Assembly (NCBI GenBank): GCA_002304345.1
Contig: NEUU01000003.1
Coordinates: 124,001 to 188,000 of the forward strand
DNA: 64,000 nucleotides
Direction: 5' to 3'
DNA from: Verrucomicrobia bacterium Tous-C9LFEB
Lineage (GTDB): Bacteria; Verrucomicrobiota; Verrucomicrobiia; Methylacidiphilales; UBA1321
This document shows, one piece after another, positions 1 to 7,621 of the stretch. The notes under the pieces are model-generated. The model had not been told where the DNA came from, made no database searches, and saw nothing but the letters and a program-made list of their open reading frames with translations. Made by a program: the position numbers and the translations under genes. Position 1 is the stretch's first letter; each line of letters opens with the position of its first letter.

Positions 1-1033
1 TGTCAGGAATGGTCATCATGCCGTTCTCCATGGTGACCGACTCGTTGGTGATTTTCCGTCTCCAGGGCACGTCAGAGCTCATGGTTTCGAGGAGGTGGAA
101 ATTTGGCACGCAGGCGGCGAGCTGGAGTGTGGCGGCGTTGGCCACGGGGCCGCTCGGGTTATGGGGGCAAACGGCGAGGTGATGTGTTTCGGCGGTGGCG
201 GCGATTTTTTTGAGTTCCATGATTCCGCCGACATGACTGACGTCGGGCTGAATATAGTCTGCTGGTAGCGATTGGAAGAACGCGCGATATTCCCAGCGAC
301 TATAGAGACGTTCTCCGGCGGAGATTGGTACGCGTGAGCGGCGTTTCACTTCAGCGAGCGCGTCGAGATTATCGGGCGGAACCGGTTCTTCAAACCAGTG
401 GATGTCGAAGCGTTCCAGTTCGTGTGCGATGCGAATGGCTGTCGGCACGTCGAAGCGGCCGTGACCTTCGATGAGGAGCTCGAGTCGCTTACCGACCTTG
501 GCGTGCACGGCTTCGACGCATTCAATGGCCTTGTTCAAGGTCTGGCGGTCAATTTGCAAATAGGAGGAGCCGAATGGGTCCCATTTGATGCCTTTCCATC
601 CGAAGTTTGCGGCTGCTTCGGCTTTGGTGGCGAATTCTTCTGCGGTCTTGGCTGGTGCGAACCAACCATTGGCGTAACAGGGCACTGTGTCGCGCACTTT
701 GCCTCCGAGTAGGCGATAAACAGGAACGCCCAGGGCTTTTCCTTGAATATCCCACAGGGCCATTTCAACTGCCGAAAGGGCGCTCATGAAAACGGGGCCG
801 CCGCGGAAATACGTTTCCCGGTAGGCTTCATGCCAGATGGCTTCGATGTCGGAAGCGTTGCGACCGCGCAGGGTGCGGTTGAGTTCACGGCATGCTTCAG
901 CGACGGTGGGTTCGCGGTATTCCAGGGTGGCTTCGCCCACGCCTTCAATGCCTTCGTCCGTCAGAACGCGGACAAAGACCCAGTTGGTGCGATAGGCGTG
1001 GCAAATGATTGGCTCGATAGAGGTAATTTTCAT
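1..1033 (-). CDS. Galactonate-dehydratase-like enolase superfamily enzyme (3' end outside window)
   Basis: Read by hand on the minus strand: ATG at 1033, open to position 2, about 344 residues visible, C-terminus cut by the window edge. Enolase-superfamily (mandelate racemase subgroup) features are visible: IKWDPF near residue 150, EGHGRF near 187, FEEPV near 215, GERLYSR near 240, QPDVSHVGG, and PHNPSGP near 289. The E/E/E metal ligands with H in EGH and PHN match DgoD-like sugar-acid dehydratases, which remove water from an aldonate to give a 2-keto-3-deoxy acid. It starts 16 bp after the repressor gene at 1050, so the two are probably co-transcribed. The substrate is inferred from the neighbouring beta-galactosidase; another aldonate is possible. 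Confidence 0.85.
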   Translation of the reverse strand, partial: MKITSIEPIICHAYRTNWVFVRVLTDEGIEGVGEATLEYREPTVAEACRELNRTLRGRNASDIEAIWHEAYRETYFRGGPVFMSALSAVEMALWDIQGKALGVPVYRLLGGKVRDTVPCYANGWFAPAKTAEEFATKAEAAANFGWKGIKWDPFGSSYLQIDRQTLNKAIECVEAVHAKVGKRLELLIEGHGRFDVPTAIRIAHELERFDIHWFEEPVPPDNLDALAEVKRRSRVPISAGERLYSRWEYRAFFQSLPADYIQPDVSHVGGIMELKKIAATAETHHLAVCPHNPSGPVANAATLQLAACVPNFHLLETMSSDVPWRRKITNESVTMENGMMTIPD

Positions 1034-1049
1034 TGGAATAGAGAGCGTG

Positions 1050-2099
1050 TTAAGACTGAGCGGGGCCGGTGCTTTCGCGGGGAATCCATTCCGTCTTCAA
1101 CGGAATATCCTCGACGGGAATATGGCGCAGGTAGTTTTGGCAGAGGGCTTCCGCGGCTTTGCGTCCGGCTTCGATAAAGGGAATGCGCACCGTGCTGATG
1201 GAAGGGTTTACGAGGGCGGCGTGGGGGGAGTCGTTAAACCCGGTCACGCTGACATCGCGTGGAACGTTCAGCCCTGCGTCTTGCGCGGCGCGGATGACTT
1301 GCAGCGCCAAGCTGTCGTCAAAGGCGATGATTGCTGTGGGGTGTGGTGTTGTTTTGAATAGTCGCCGAACGGCTTCCCACGCAATTTCGGTGTCATAGTT
1401 AGTGCGATAGTCGGGAACCGTAGCAAAGTCGATGCCTGCCTGCGTCAGTGCTTCGGCAATGCCGAGTTTGCGGAGATAATCTGAATGCACGTCGTGACCG
1501 CTGATCAAGGCAAAGCGGCGATGGCCGAGTGAGAGCAAGTGATCTGTGAGAGTCTTCGCGGCAGACTTCACATCAAACCGGACGCTGGCTCCAGGTAGAT
1601 CATTGTCGGTGACGCCGATTCGTGGCAGCGAGAGATCGTCTATAGATTTCAAGTGTGCCGGCGTGATCGTGGTCGGAACAACGAGTACGCCGGCCAGCGA
1701 GCGGATCAACGGTATGTTCCATTGTTGAGGGGGACGATTGATGATGGTCAGCTGGGAACCGAGAGAATCGAGATAGGCGTTGGCTCCGTGAATCATGGCT
1801 GACATGCCGACCGTCCCGGCTTTATGCGGTTCGAGTAGCAATAAACCCAACGCGCGCGGCATGACCATGCGGGATGGATTGGCGAATGTACCGTTTCCCG
1901 GTTGTCGCTTAATGTATCCATCTTTTTCCAATTCGCTCAAGGCAAGTCGAAGCGTCGCCCGACTGACGTTAAAGCGCTGACATAGGGCATGCTCGCCCGG
2001 CAAGGCATGTCCTTCAGGATAAGAATCTTCAATGATTTCCTGACGCAGAGCCATTGCGATGATTTCGCGCTTGCTCAGTTTTTTAGATTGCGTTTTCAA
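1050..2099 (-). CDS. GntR/LacI hybrid transcriptional regulator (AraR type)
   Basis: 349 residues. The N-terminal 75 or so form a GntR winged helix (LPGEHALCQRFNVSRATLRLALSELEKDGYI region); from about residue 80 a LacI/periplasmic-binding-like effector domain follows (FALISGHDV, AIIAFDDSLALQVIRAAQDAG, VSVTGFNDSPHAA). This architecture is that of AraR-like repressors that release DNA when a sugar binds. The start is TTG at 2099; no ATG lies upstream in frame before the divergent gene. Only 32 bp separate it from the divergent dehydrogenase gene, and a TGTATATACA dyad sits in that gap, so it most likely controls both directions. Its inducer is unknown; a galactose-related sugar is inferred from context. 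Confidence 0.88.
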   Translation of the reverse strand: MKTQSKKLSKREIIAMALRQEIIEDSYPEGHALPGEHALCQRFNVSRATLRLALSELEKDGYIKRQPGNGTFANPSRMVMPRALGLLLLEPHKAGTVGMSAMIHGANAYLDSLGSQLTIINRPPQQWNIPLIRSLAGVLVVPTTITPAHLKSIDDLSLPRIGVTDNDLPGASVRFDVKSAAKTLTDHLLSLGHRRFALISGHDVHSDYLRKLGIAEALTQAGIDFATVPDYRTNYDTEIAWEAVRRLFKTTPHPTAIIAFDDSLALQVIRAAQDAGLNVPRDVSVTGFNDSPHAALVNPSISTVRIPFIEAGRKAAEALCQNYLRHIPVEDIPLKTEWIPRESTGPAQS

Positions 2100-2104
2100 A
2101 GCTT

Positions 2105-2120
2105 AAATGTATATACAGTT
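2105..2120. promoter_or_regulatory. Palindromic operator between divergent genes
   Basis: A perfect 10-bp dyad TGTATATACA (2108-2117) flanked by AA and TT lies in the 32-bp gap between the GntR/LacI regulator and the dehydrogenase. AraR-type repressors are known to bind TGTAC/TGTATA-centred dyads, so this is the likely autoregulatory operator. The gap is so short that promoter elements for at least one direction must overlap coding sequence. Confidence 0.6.
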
Positions 2121-2131
2121 AAAAGAGAACA

Positions 2132-2962
2132 ATGACAAGCTCAAATATTACGAAGAAATTCGACGAACAGTTGCTCGAATCGAACGACCTAGTAGGGTCG
2201 GAACCTTCGAGTTCACTTAAAGGGCGCACGGCTCTGATTACCGGTTCTTCTCAGGGATTGGGGCGAGCTATGGCGATCCGACTTGCTGGGGAGGGCTGTA
2301 ACGTGGCGATCAACCATCTGGGCGGAGGCAGGTTGGCCAAAAACGTTGTTGATCTCATCCAGAATGCCGGAGGTAAGGCCGCGGAATTCGAAGCCGATAT
2401 TTCGGATGAAGAAGCGGTGAGCGATCTATTTAGCGCAATCCAGCACGCATATGGCGCAGTTGATATTCTGATCAATAATGCGCGACTGGATCCTTGGCGG
2501 CGTAGTGCCGATATGACGGAGGGGCAATGGTGGGACATGGTGATGAAAGTGAATCTGAAGGGTGCCTATCTCAGTTCGTGGAAATTCATGCAACAGATCG
2601 GTGACCGCCGCTGGGGTCGCATCGTCAATATTTCCTCAGTGCGCTCTTTTGTTCCGGCGGAGCGAAACATGATCGCCTACGGTGTTTCCAAGTTGGGTAT
2701 GCACGGTTTGACTCGCTCCTTTGCAGAGTGGGGAGCTCCCTTGGGTGTTACGGTCAATACGGTGGCACCGGGTGTGGTGGCGACGGAAAATATTCACAAA
2801 CGATTGAGCGCAGAAAAGTACGCCAGCGAGATCTCACGGGTGCCGATTGGACGGGCTTCATCAATGGATGAAATTGCGAATGCCGTTTTATTCGTTCTTC
2901 AGAATGGCAGCGTGACTGGTGAAACGGTCAACATCAATGGTGGCATGCATTATCCCGCGTAA
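2132..2962 (+). CDS. SDR family oxidoreductase (candidate aldose 1-dehydrogenase)
   Basis: 276 residues, classical short-chain dehydrogenase: cofactor motif TGSSQGLG near residue 37, NNA near 110, catalytic YGVSK near 185, and the C-terminal GETVNINGG. Family members oxidise or reduce sugars, acyl-ACP or steroids with NAD(P). About 30 extra residues precede the usual SDR start (LKGRTALITG), so an internal TTG start is possible, but no internal ATG precedes the Rossmann motif. It lies 45 bp upstream of the GH42 gene on the same strand and opposite a galactonate-dehydratase-like gene. Oxidation of galactose to galactonolactone would fit, but this is inference from neighbours. Confidence 0.85.
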   Translation: MTSSNITKKFDEQLLESNDLVGSEPSSSLKGRTALITGSSQGLGRAMAIRLAGEGCNVAINHLGGGRLAKNVVDLIQNAGGKAAEFEADISDEEAVSDLFSAIQHAYGAVDILINNARLDPWRRSADMTEGQWWDMVMKVNLKGAYLSSWKFMQQIGDRRWGRIVNISSVRSFVPAERNMIAYGVSKLGMHGLTRSFAEWGAPLGVTVNTVAPGVVATENIHKRLSAEKYASEISRVPIGRASSMDEIANAVLFVLQNGSVTGETVNINGGMHYPA

Positions 2963-3007
2963 CATTGGCCGCTAGATCGCAAAGCTAACAAAAATCCTTA
3001 TATTAAA

Positions 3008-5140
3008 ATGAACTCAGTCAGCAACAAGCTAAGATTCGGTGTCAGCTATTGTCCCTACGCCAAAAGTGGCGATGTAGACATGTCTGTGTGGGATCGTGAC
3101 TTCAAAACGATGAAGGAGCTTCATTTCAATGCCGTTCGCTGCTTCGTCGCGTGGGATCGAATTGAGATCGAGGAGGGGCAATTTGATTTCTCTAAAGTCG
3201 ACAGGATTTTCGAACTTGCCGAGAAGTACGAAATGGATGTTCTCCTTAACGTGGGCGGTGTCTTTGCTACATTCGGAGGAATTTATCCGCCTCGCTGGCT
3301 GATTCGTGATTATCACTGCCAGGAAGTGGTGAAAGATCCGCAGCATCCCGAGACCTCGTTTGGCCCTCACAAATTGCTCTGTACCGACGACGATCTTTAT
3401 CAATCCAAGGCGGAAGCATTCACCGTCAGAATGGTCAAACGATACGCGAATCAGAAGTCTCTGTTTGGCTGGAATGTCTGGAACGAGGCTTACCTGCAAC
3501 CGCAATGCTACTGCCCCCGGACCTTAGCCAAATTCCGAAATTGGCTCAAAGCCAAATATAATGACAATCTCGACGCCTTGAATACGATATGGGGTACTGA
3601 GTTCCCTGTCTGCTACCGAAAATGGGAAGAGATCGAACCCGGACTCGGGACAGGCTTTCTGGCCAGCGGTTTTGTGGCGCGCTTGGATTGGTTGCATTTC
3701 AATCAGGATCGAGTGGCTTCCTGGGTGGATCGCGTTAACGATCTGGTGCATGAACACGATAGGCTCAAGCGCCCCACCTCCAGCAACATCGTAACGACTG
3801 CGGTCTACGGAGACGTTTCTTGGCACGGCATACCAGACCTATGGAGTCAGGCACGCCATCTGGATATTACCGGTTTCTCTTTCTATTCGGACATCGAGCG
3901 AGAAGGAAGAGTGTCCGCGCTGAATTCAGGGCTTTCATCAGTACGTGGCAGCTCAAATGATCCCGCCAAGGGCTTCTGGGTCTTGGAAACCGAGGCTGGA
4001 CAGGTTTATAACCCCACAGCATGCCCGCCCGAAGTTGCTGACGGATTGCGCCGCGAGAGCACTCATTGGCTTTCTGTCCTGCACGGAGCCAAAGCGATTC
4101 TCCTCTGGAAATTTGGCGGGCGCGTCACCGATACGCAGACGGATACTTTCAATCTCACCGCATGGGACGGCTCCATTACCGAGCGCGCCAAGCTCAATGC
4201 GAAGGTGGCAGAGACATTCCTTTCTAATGAGAAGCTCTTTCTGAATCGAACGTATCAATCAAAGGTAGCCGTTCTACACTCTTCGGACAATGCGCTCTAC
4301 ACGCATGTCGCCAATCTGTTCAGGGAATGGCAACTTGCGCGATATGGCGCTTCGCGTGTTTTTCGTGATCTTCATATTCCCACAGACTGCGTTAGTGATG
4401 TCCAAGTCCGTGAGGAAGGGATTCTGTCCAAATACAAAGTCCTGGTGGTACCTTGTGCGCTGAGTTTGGACAAGTTGCTAGCTGATGCGATCGCGGACTT
4501 TATCCGAAAGGGTGGGGTCGTAATCGCTGATCAGCGTTTTGGTATCTTCAATGAGAACGCCGTCAACCAATTGCAAGCGCCAGGGCAGGGACTGCGCAAA
4601 TTGTTCGGTGCCTACATCAATGACTTTCTCCTCGGCGCTGAATCAACAGACGTCTCGTTGTCCGATGGTGGAAGCTTGACGGTCAATGGTAACTACCGAT
4701 CTATCCTCCATGTTCAAGATAAGAACTGTCAGATCCTTGGAGCGTGGCCTGACAAGTCGACCGCAATTATATCGAGGCAGGTTGAAAAGGGGCAAGTGCT
4801 CTGGTTCGGATATCAGCCGTTTCGCGATTATGAGCTCAAGCCTTCAGTGGACTTTTCTACATTCCTAGGCAAGGCGCTGCAAAAGCATGGTATCACTAGC
4901 GACTACGAAATCACCGGACTCAGCCCGAAGGATGAAGTAGAGATCGGTGCGCTCTCTGACGATAATGGAACCAAAACCCACTTTCTCATTAACCTCAGCC
5001 CAAGGGATCTCGTCTTCATGCTTCGAGTGAAAAGCGCAAAGGGTGCCCTGCGCGACATTCTATCCGAAAACTCCTATGACTTTTCTGCCGGAGCCTGCGA
5101 AATCCTGCTTCCAGCGTGGCAGACGAGGATTTTGGCTTAG
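3008..5140 (+). CDS. GH42-like beta-galactosidase
   Basis: 710 residues, no signal peptide, so probably cytoplasmic. An N-terminal TIM barrel carries WNVWNEAY (acid/base Glu near residue 160) and FWVLETEAGQVY (nucleophile Glu near 327-329). About residues 390-600 resemble the beta-galactosidase trimerisation (glutamine-amidotransferase-like) domain, starting with the LTAWDGSITERAK stretch typical of GH42. A small beta domain ends the chain. It would hydrolyse terminal beta-galactosides. It is the second gene after the SDR and probably belongs to the regulon of the divergent repressor. GH42 families also contain alpha-L-arabinopyranosidases, so the linkage is not certain. Confidence 0.85.
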   Translation: MNSVSNKLRFGVSYCPYAKSGDVDMSVWDRDFKTMKELHFNAVRCFVAWDRIEIEEGQFDFSKVDRIFELAEKYEMDVLLNVGGVFATFGGIYPPRWLIRDYHCQEVVKDPQHPETSFGPHKLLCTDDDLYQSKAEAFTVRMVKRYANQKSLFGWNVWNEAYLQPQCYCPRTLAKFRNWLKAKYNDNLDALNTIWGTEFPVCYRKWEEIEPGLGTGFLASGFVARLDWLHFNQDRVASWVDRVNDLVHEHDRLKRPTSSNIVTTAVYGDVSWHGIPDLWSQARHLDITGFSFYSDIEREGRVSALNSGLSSVRGSSNDPAKGFWVLETEAGQVYNPTACPPEVADGLRRESTHWLSVLHGAKAILLWKFGGRVTDTQTDTFNLTAWDGSITERAKLNAKVAETFLSNEKLFLNRTYQSKVAVLHSSDNALYTHVANLFREWQLARYGASRVFRDLHIPTDCVSDVQVREEGILSKYKVLVVPCALSLDKLLADAIADFIRKGGVVIADQRFGIFNENAVNQLQAPGQGLRKLFGAYINDFLLGAESTDVSLSDGGSLTVNGNYRSILHVQDKNCQILGAWPDKSTAIISRQVEKGQVLWFGYQPFRDYELKPSVDFSTFLGKALQKHGITSDYEITGLSPKDEVEIGALSDDNGTKTHFLINLSPRDLVFMLRVKSAKGALRDILSENSYDFSAGACEILLPAWQTRILA

Positions 5141-5678
5141 TCGCTAGGGGAGCCCCATAACAGCGGACTCAAATGCACCGTGGTTTCGCTCTCAGAGTCC
5201 ACTAGGAATCTGACCTGCTCTCATAGCGAATACCTTCAAAGTCCGCACCTAAGCCGCTCCGCTGTTTGGGGGTCGACTTACGGTAAAATCTATTCCTCGG
5301 TGCAAAATCGATTCAAAACGGTTTGCCCTGGGATCGCTTTCCCGTTCATAGTAAGAGAGATTTTGTGGGTGGCAATACCGTTGACTCGTAACATTCCAAT
5401 ACGCACAGCGAGTCGTCCCAGATCAACAAAGCTGGGATCATATGTAGTTAAATAAAGATGGTTGGCGGTGGCTGTATTTGGTACGTTTCGTAATCCAAGT
5501 GCGCATGCGCCGAGAGTTCTCTGGAGCATTTCCGAGCAGGATGCCCTTGATTTATTGACCATGGCATCGTTTCTTCATCGCCGTCTCGATAAGGCAGCAA
5601 GAACTACAAGAGCAGTCTGAAATAGCTCACCATAATACGACTATTGACAATACGGTCCCCAACGAAATCTGAGTAAAA

Positions 5679-5702
5679 TTTTATACGGTGCTTTTATACG
5701 GT
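5679..5702 (+). repeat. Two tandem 11-bp direct repeats TTTTATACGGT
   Basis: TTTTATACGGT occurs at 5679-5689 and again at 5692-5702, 13 bp apart start to start, with a third partial copy (ATACGGT) at 5650-5656. Short direct repeats about one helical turn apart beside a disrupted tRNA resemble arm-type sites of integrases or excisionases, but a repressor site is equally possible. No integrase gene is visible in the window. Confidence 0.5.
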
Positions 5703-5829
5703 CTGGCATAGAAAATGGGCAAAAGTGAGCCAAACTGCACAATGTCGTGCAAACTCAAACTTGCGGGATCTTTCGATAGCGCAACGTCTTGCAAACGTTC
5801 GAGAAATGGCGCAAAACTCAGGAAGCTAC

Positions 5830-5867
5830 TTAAGAGTCACCTGCTCTACCAACTGAGCTACCGAGGC
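5830..5867 (-). pseudogene. Truncated tRNA-Lys(CUU), 5' half only
   Basis: The minus strand reads acceptor 5' strand GCCTCGG, TA, a canonical D arm (GCTC-AGTTGGTA-GAGC), A, anticodon 5' stem GGTGA and loop CTCTTAA with anticodon CTT. Immediately after the loop the sequence should return TCACC but reads GTAGC; no variable loop, T arm or 3' acceptor follows. The break falls exactly at the 3' edge of the anticodon loop, a known crossover site of tyrosine integrases in tRNA genes. A functional tRNA cannot be made. Confidence 0.7.
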
Positions 5868-5882
5868 GGTAAGGGAGTGTTG

Positions 5883-5911
5883 AAAATACGGGATGGCCTG
5901 CTTTCGTGCAA
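5883..5911 (-). promoter_or_regulatory. Sigma-70 promoter of the truncated tRNA-Lys
   Basis: On the minus strand TTGCAC (5911-5906) is followed after exactly 17 bp by TATTTT (5888-5883), and the tRNA 5' end lies 15 nt further on at 5867. Position and spacing are those of a stable-RNA promoter, which argues that the fragment is a real, once functional tRNA locus. Confidence 0.55.
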
Positions 5912-5994
5912 GAACGTTTTGCAGAAAAATTGCTGGCTTGCTTATTCCGGCAGAGGATTTAGTCCAGTAGGAAGGAATTTTAGCCTGTAAATTT

Positions 5995-6444
5995 ATGATC
6001 TACGACCACATTGACCAGCAGCTCCGTTACCGGGGCGTTCACCCCGGCATTGGTGCCGCGTTTGACTATCTGTTGAAATTCGACCCAGCGACGCCCGATG
6101 GGAAGTATGCGATCGAGGGGGATCGTGTGTTTGCGATGGTGCAGAGTTACACGACGTCGCCTGCGTCGCAGCGCAAGTATGAGGCGCACAAGAAGTACAT
6201 CGATTTGCAGTACATCGTGACGGGTGAGGAGTTGATTTATCACCTGCCGGTGGGCCTGTTGACGGTGACGGAGCCGTACAAGGAGGAAAAGGATGTGTTG
6301 AAGGCGACGGGCGCGGATGATCAGGCGCTGGTGATGCGTCCGGGTGATTTTTCGATTTTGTTCCCGCATGATGGTCACAAGCCGAATTGTTCGCACGGCA
6401 AGGATCAGGCGGTGAAGAAGGTTGTGCTGAAGATCAGCATGTAG
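5995..6444 (+). CDS. YhcH/YjgK/YiaL family cupin-like protein
   Basis: 149 residues matching the YhcH/YjgK/YiaL family (often labelled beta-galactosidase subunit beta): EAHKKYIDLQYIVTGEE near residues 63-79 and a late FPHDGHKPN near 125. These are small single-domain jelly-roll proteins linked to sugar or sialic acid metabolism; some are anomerases or isomerases, but the role of most is unknown. ATG at 5995 has a GAAGGAA ribosome-site candidate about 18 nt upstream. It stands alone just outside the tRNA scar. Length and motifs fit a full protein. Confidence 0.85.
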   Translation: MIYDHIDQQLRYRGVHPGIGAAFDYLLKFDPATPDGKYAIEGDRVFAMVQSYTTSPASQRKYEAHKKYIDLQYIVTGEELIYHLPVGLLTVTEPYKEEKDVLKATGADDQALVMRPGDFSILFPHDGHKPNCSHGKDQAVKKVVLKISM

Positions 6445-6477
6445 GGATTTGCGCTGGAAAAGCCGCCCCCTTGCCCG

Positions 6478-6503
6478 ATCCCTCGACTTCGCTCGGGATG
6501 ACG
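6478..6503. repeat. REP-like palindromic spacer element, copy 1
   Basis: The sequence ATCCC-TCGACTTCGCTC-GGGAT followed by GAC forms a short hairpin. Its reverse strand would read as VIPSEVEGS, the familiar false translation of intergenic palindromes in many bacterial genomes. A related copy lies at 7506-7530. Confidence 0.6.
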
Positions 6504-6537
6504 GATTGGGGGTGGCAATCTCCGGGGGAGCGAGGCG

Positions 6538-7362
6538 TTACGTCGTTCGAAAGGACGGGTGCGTCGGTTCCCAGCCGAGAGCGCGGAGTTTGGCGTTGGA
6601 GACGCGCTTGTTGGTGAGGCCGCGTTTGCGGTCGGTTTTGAGGGGGCCAAAGGGGGGAAGGGGGACTTGGAGTTGCGCACTCATCCAGCGGTAGTATTCG
6701 TAGTAGGTGACGGGCTCGTTGTCGCAGACGTTGTAGATCTCGCCGGGTTTCCCGTGGTGGAGTAAATGGATGGCGGCGCTGGCGGCGTCGTCGCGGTGGA
6801 TCTGGTTGATCCAGCGCATGCCGTCGCCTTCGATGACGGCTTCGCCCTTTTTCAATCGTTCCAGCAAAACGCCGCGACCGGGGCCATAGATGCCGGCGAG
6901 CCGCAGGACGATCACGCCATGGTCGAGCCCGAGTTGTTCCGCTTCGCGCAGGATCTGGCCGGTTTCCTTGGCGGGTTCGGCGGGGGAGAGTTCCGTGACC
7001 CACTCGCCGGAGGTCTGGGCATAGACGGAGGTGGAGGAGGTAAAGAGGAGGCGCGCGGTGGAAAAACGGTGGATGAGGTGGCGGAGTCCTTCGCGATAGA
7101 CATCGGCATAGGCTCCGGCCCCGCCACGGCTGGAGGAGGCGCAGTGAATGACGGCATCAATGTTTGTCGGCACATCGGCCCAGGCCTCGGCGCTATTGAT
7201 ATCCCCGACGAGTATGGGGAGTCCCTCCGCGCGGAGGGGGACGGCGCTTGCCTCGGTGTGGACCCAGCCGGTGACGCGTTCGCCTGCGGCGACGAGGGAT
7301 CGGGCGATGGCGCTGCCAACGTAGCCGCAACCGACGATGAGGGTATGGCGGGGAGAGGGCAT
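6538..7362 (-). CDS. Atypical NAD(P)-binding SDR (YeeZ-like)
   Basis: 274 residues. The Rossmann motif GCGYVGSA is at residues 11-18, followed by VIHCASSSRGG near 90 and TSSTSVYAQ near 111; the YxxxK pair of normal SDRs is absent where expected (region ETGQILREAEQLG). This pattern fits the atypical extended SDRs of the YeeZ group, whose reactions are mostly unknown. No neighbour points to a substrate. Start ATG at 7362. It lies between two intergenic palindromes, one of which overlaps the region just past its stop codon. Confidence 0.8.
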   Translation of the reverse strand: MPSPRHTLIVGCGYVGSAIARSLVAAGERVTGWVHTEASAVPLRAEGLPILVGDINSAEAWADVPTNIDAVIHCASSSRGGAGAYADVYREGLRHLIHRFSTARLLFTSSTSVYAQTSGEWVTELSPAEPAKETGQILREAEQLGLDHGVIVLRLAGIYGPGRGVLLERLKKGEAVIEGDGMRWINQIHRDDAASAAIHLLHHGKPGEIYNVCDNEPVTYYEYYRWMSAQLQVPLPPFGPLKTDRKRGLTNKRVSNAKLRALGWEPTHPSFRTT

Positions 7363-7621
7363 GTGGAAAATTCTAAGTCCGAATTTCTAAATTCTAAGCC
7401 AATTCGCATTTCACAAAAGGAAATGTTCGAAAAGAATACCGGGTGTCGTTCTGTGGGTTTCCAAATAATGAGGAGAGAGCGAAGACTCAAAAGGTCATTC
7501 GAACTGATCCTTCGACAAGCTCAGGATGACGTGGAGTGAAAGTAATGTCTTGGGTAGACTTCAACTCTCTCCAGAACTCCTCGCTCTCATTCGAGATTAC
7601 CTTCCCAATTCGTCGCGCGGG
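7363..7621. other. Intergenic interval between SDR and GH63 genes
   Basis: About 260 bp with no gene. It should contain the SDR promoter at its left end and carries a palindromic spacer at 7506-7530. No terminator was recognised after the GH63 stop codon. Confidence 0.5.
7506..7530. repeat. REP-like palindromic spacer element, copy 2
   Basis: ATCCT-TCGACAAGCTC-AGGAT followed by GAC: same design as 6478-6503, with compensating stem changes (ATCCC/GGGAT versus ATCCT/AGGAT), so the stem is conserved while the bases differ. Confidence 0.6.

Larger units (their letters stand above)
5141..5994. other. 854-bp gene-free, AT-rich interval
   Basis: No convincing protein gene was found: the open frames here lack family signals and ribosome sites. 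The interval holds a truncated tRNA-Lys with its promoter (5830-5911), two 11-bp direct repeats (5679-5702), and inverted copies of GCAAACGTTC-like sequence at 5791-5800 (plus) and 5912-5922 (minus, one extra A). The composition is more AT-rich than the flanking genes and looks like the degraded edge of an integrated element. Confidence 0.6.

Noticed and set aside
5180-5562. Open frames on both strands in the tRNA scar region
   Set aside because: About 90 codons each, no ribosome site, no family signal, and they overlap each other; more likely chance frames in AT-rich degraded DNA.
5995-6396. Long minus-strand frame opposite the YhcH-like gene
   Set aside because: Arg/His/Leu-rich antisense shadow of a clear coding gene.
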